A stretch of 64,000 bases of DNA, from positions 62,001 to 126,000 of the forward strand of contig VWPU01003220.1 of NCBI GenBank assembly GCA_013398955.1. The letters run 5' to 3'. Below are positions 60,999 through 64,000 of this stretch, piece after piece. Numbering within the stretch: the stretch's first letter is position 1; each line of letters begins with the position of its first letter. The notes beneath the pieces are model-generated. The model did not search any database. It was not told where the DNA came from and saw only the letters and a list, made by a program, of their open reading frames with translations. This DNA is from Callaeas wilsoni. Lineage: Eukaryota > Chordata > Aves > Passeriformes > Callaeidae. Made by a program: the position numbers and the translations under genes.

Positions 60999-63900
60999 AA
61001 CATGGCAGAAGTTCAGTAGCAGTTACACAACAGGAAAGGGTGTGCAGGCTGCTGCCAGTCCCTGTGTTCTTAAGATCTGGTATCTGAAAGAACTCAGAGA
61101 AACAGGTGGTTGGCTTCCACAGCTTCAAACTCTCAAGTTGAAAAAAGAGCTCATCTAATACTGAAACAGGAAATTTATTTTATTTTAGATGCTGGGGAAG
61201 ATAATCACAATATGCAGAACTTAAAAGTGCTAGTCAGAGCACTGAAAAACTGCAGGTAGCTCAGGTACAGGAGACTCTTATGACTCCAGTTGTGGGAATC
61301 TCCCTTTTGGAAGGCACACTAGCAATGCAGAGAACTTGATAAACACAAGGAGAATCAAAAGTTCTGCAGCTGTTAGCTGCACATGGATATATCTCTTAAG
61401 GTGGGATGGCCTGACGTGACCACAGAAGACCCTAAGGCTGTAGGAAGGCCGCATTTCTCTTAAAAGGATATATGCTACTGTCCAGTTCAGAACCACCCAA
61501 ACAGCTTCAGTTTTTGTCAAATACTCATAGTTCCTGGAACAATAGTTTTTCTCAGTTCTGCCTAACTCCTGCAGAGCCAGCTGGCTGACGGCAGCTGTGC
61601 GCTGAAGATAAGCCTTCCCCACCCATGGGTTGCTGGAGAATGGTAGACAAACATGGCTTAGATTGGCTCCAGGGCTGAGCTTAAATCCTTTGGCTGCCAC
61701 TGTTCTGGCTTTTATATACACAGTGAGTGCCCTGGGCGTTTCCATTTGGACCTAGAAACACTTGTAGTGCATGTTTAGATGTGATTTGTGTGCGCACTGC
61801 CCTCTTCAGCGCAAAGCTTGATAAAGCCCCATACCCCATATTGCATAAAGCAGCTGGAGGTACCACACTGAGGTTATGCTTGGTGTAGACCTGACTCAGT
61901 TGTCACTAATCCCGAGAAGGTCTATTTCTGTTGTAGTGTGGTAAACCTCAGTTGGTAACTGATACTGTTCAGCTGATGTGCTTGTCTCTGCCAGGAGAGC
62001 AGTCCATAAGCTGACAAATACTCAAGCACGGTGGTAGCTTTTACTTCTTTCAACATAAATTTAAAAAGTTTAAAAGGTGGGAGGGGAAAGAGCAGAGGAT
62101 TTTTAAGGGTCACATAAATTGTACTGAAAAGCTCGCTAAGAATATCTTCATTGAAAGAATACATTTTGGGAAATTACCTCCTTTGATGAAGGCAATGTGA
62201 GCCTTTGGTTATGGCAAGTTTGCAACACTGTTCCTAGACCCTTTTTCTTGTGAGGTTTTAGGGGAAAAGTGTTGGATATAGGGAGGGTGAAAGCCATAAC
62301 CAGAGGTTAAAATTTAATTTTAGCTACTGTATTTTTATGTGAAATGATGCATCATCATTAATTTTCAAAGGAAGTCCTGCACCTAAATTTATACACTGGA
62401 ATCCCTGATCACATGTGCAAGTGTCTTTGGTTCTTCAGCTATTTGAGTGCAGTGGTGCAAAATTATATGTTGTTTCCTATGTGATTCAGCTTAAAATACA
62501 AGCTTGAGCGGTGTGAGTACCTAAACAACAGTATTGCAGTCAGAGCATTACTCAGTGCACACAAACCATTTCCTTTTGGGTAAGTAATGCTGCACTGTGA
62601 AAAAGCATGCAGCTCCTAGGATAGCATCATTTGATTGTGTTGCTTGTGCCACAGTTCCCTGGGCTCTCTTCCTTGCCCTGGGCTCTTCACCCAAACTTCT
62701 AGTTTTTCTGTACACTGGTTGACTCTTATTTTTGGGTGGGGTTTTTTGCTGCTTCTTTGCAAATGCCTCTTCTTGGAAAACTGGCAGCAGCAGTAAGTAT
62801 CTCAGGTTCCTGGCCAAGTTTCCACTCACATGGTTTCACTTGCTCCATTCTGTCAAGTTATTTACATGCAGTGTCCTAAGGATGTAATTTAGTGGACTGG
62901 TAGTGAGGAGCTAACCTTCATGTCCTGGCTGCAGTCCACATAGGTCAGGTTTATACAAACCTGCTTCTTCCTGAATTCAGTGGCTACTCTTGGAACCCTT
63001 GGTTTCCTGATGCACAACTTTATGAAAAAGGTAATGTTAACACTGCTCTTGCAGAGATTTAAAGTTGGTCAGAGTGGCATTGGTCACTTTACCTGCTGAG
63101 TTGCATGACCCAGAATGATTCCTGAACCTTGTTCTGCATGCGCAACACTTAGGGCTCACAAGGTGAGAAGGATATGTTCATGGCTTAATAGGTCTGATGT
63201 GCCACCATATAGGAAAGATTTTTCAAAACCAGCATAGAGACATGTAGCTGGGGACTTAAGTAACCTCGCTCAAGGTAGTCTTATCCTCATGTTCTGTTTA
63301 CATGGATATCAGAGTTGTTTTGTTTCTAGTAGAGCCTCTTTGGGCGTGCATTCCCAGGTGGTGTATTGAGCTCCCTGCTGTGAGCTCTCAAAAAATGCAG
63401 CTGCATGAAGCAGAGGCAGCGGTGCCATTGGTCATTTAAGGAATTTAGTGTTACCTTCTGCCCTTGCCTTCCCATGGTGCAGCACACCATTCCCTCACGC
63501 CAACGCAACTACCTGGAGTGGCATACGGAGCTATCAGTGTCTTAATCAGGGTGTTAACACACACTCCCTGCCCTGCGTATGCTTTTCTGTGGATCATGGT
63601 AGATGTTTAGAGGAAGAGGTTTGTAGTTCTGTGGCTTTCTAGAATCTGAATTAGGTTTGTGAACTGGTTTAGAGCATTTTCACCGTGGCACAAAACCCAG
63701 GTGGCTGGGTGCGTGCCAGAAGTCCGAAGTCCTTGCCTTGTTGCTGAAGTCTCTGGCTCATTAAGTCATGCATCTGAGGATGCAGTTAATTTTGTGGGGA
63801 AAAGCAGCAGTGTCCCTTGGGTGCTTTTGTTAACCATGTTTTTCTGTGTTGCCTCTCATGACGAAGCCTTTTTGTGGTTCTGCTGCATGTAGCTGTTTGA

Positions 63901-64000
63901 CCAGGCAGCAGCAGCTCAAGTGACCCTGCTGTCTGTAAGCAGCACTAGAGATTGTTCAACGTACTCCAGACAAACACTTGAGCAAACAGAGCTGGAGTAA

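Larger units (their letters stand above)
56850..64000 (+). other. Region to the right of the CpG island: possible divergent transcript, no recognised gene
   Basis: No ORF here resembles a known protein. Consensus plus-strand splice sites are present: donors near 57457 (CAG then GTGACA), 58390 (CAG then GTAAAA), 58435 (GAG then GTAAGT) and 60681 (CAG then GTAAGT), and acceptors near 58876, 58985, 59283 and 60934. These would fit a spliced transcript diverging from RAB30, comparable in position to the human RAB30 divergent lncRNA; in mammals the next gene rightwards is PCF11, not reached here. One CR1 fragment lies at 57617-57832. Transcription is inferred from promoter context only. Confidence 0.35.

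Noticed and set aside
1..64000. CRISPR arrays, operons, ribosome binding sites, insertion sequences, phage features
   Set aside because: The window is eukaryotic nuclear DNA with spliced genes. No spaced direct-repeat array or bacterial gene was seen.
1..64000. tRNA, 5S, U-type snRNA or snoRNA genes
   Set aside because: Apparent B-box-like strings (for example around 11625, 40302 and 55450) lack a matching A box and cloverleaf. A snoRNA such as the SNORA70 copy known near human RAB30 could not be confirmed by eye.

Overview
The window is vertebrate nuclear DNA, almost certainly from a bird. Genes have GT-AG introns and long UTRs. The recognisable interspersed repeats are all CR1 LINE fragments, the dominant avian retroposon, and I saw no Alu, B1/B2 or L1. 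The gene order DDIAS (+), RAB30 (-), then a CpG island, matches the conserved block known on human 11q14.1 (PRCP - DDIAS - RAB30 - PCF11).

Layout: 1-2328 is the 3' part of DDIAS, read from one very large terminal exon, with a short 3'UTR ending near 2.56 kb. 2.56-7.24 kb is the intergenic gap between two convergent genes and holds one CR1 fragment. 7.24-56.05 kb (and somewhat beyond) is RAB30 on the minus strand. It has a very long presumed 3'UTR (7.24-15.51 kb) and four coding exons at 15513-15763, 17863-18046, 22832-22915 and 24317-24409. These rebuild a complete 203-residue small GTPase with every G motif and a C-terminal di-cysteine. A roughly 31.6 kb first intron separates them from a noncoding first exon whose donor lies at 56052/56051. 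CR1 pieces are scattered through the introns.

55.7-57.4 kb is a dense CpG island with GC boxes, a CCAAT box, a CRE-like site and a YY1-like site, plus a degenerate 42-bp minisatellite. It looks bidirectional, driving RAB30 leftwards and probably a divergent noncoding or short-ORF transcript rightwards. 57.4-64 kb has no recognisable protein gene. It does carry good splice signals on the plus strand, including one GT-AG pair that would join a 28-codon ORF ending in a PCNA-interacting (PIP-box) consensus. That is the most unusual item here, but it is speculative.

DDIAS and RAB30 share a locus but I see no functional pathway between them. I found no convincing evidence of a new biological system. 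The findings are mostly structural: inverted CR1 ends beside an AT-rich block, a minisatellite in a promoter, an unusually long antisense ORF, and possible cryptic exons.
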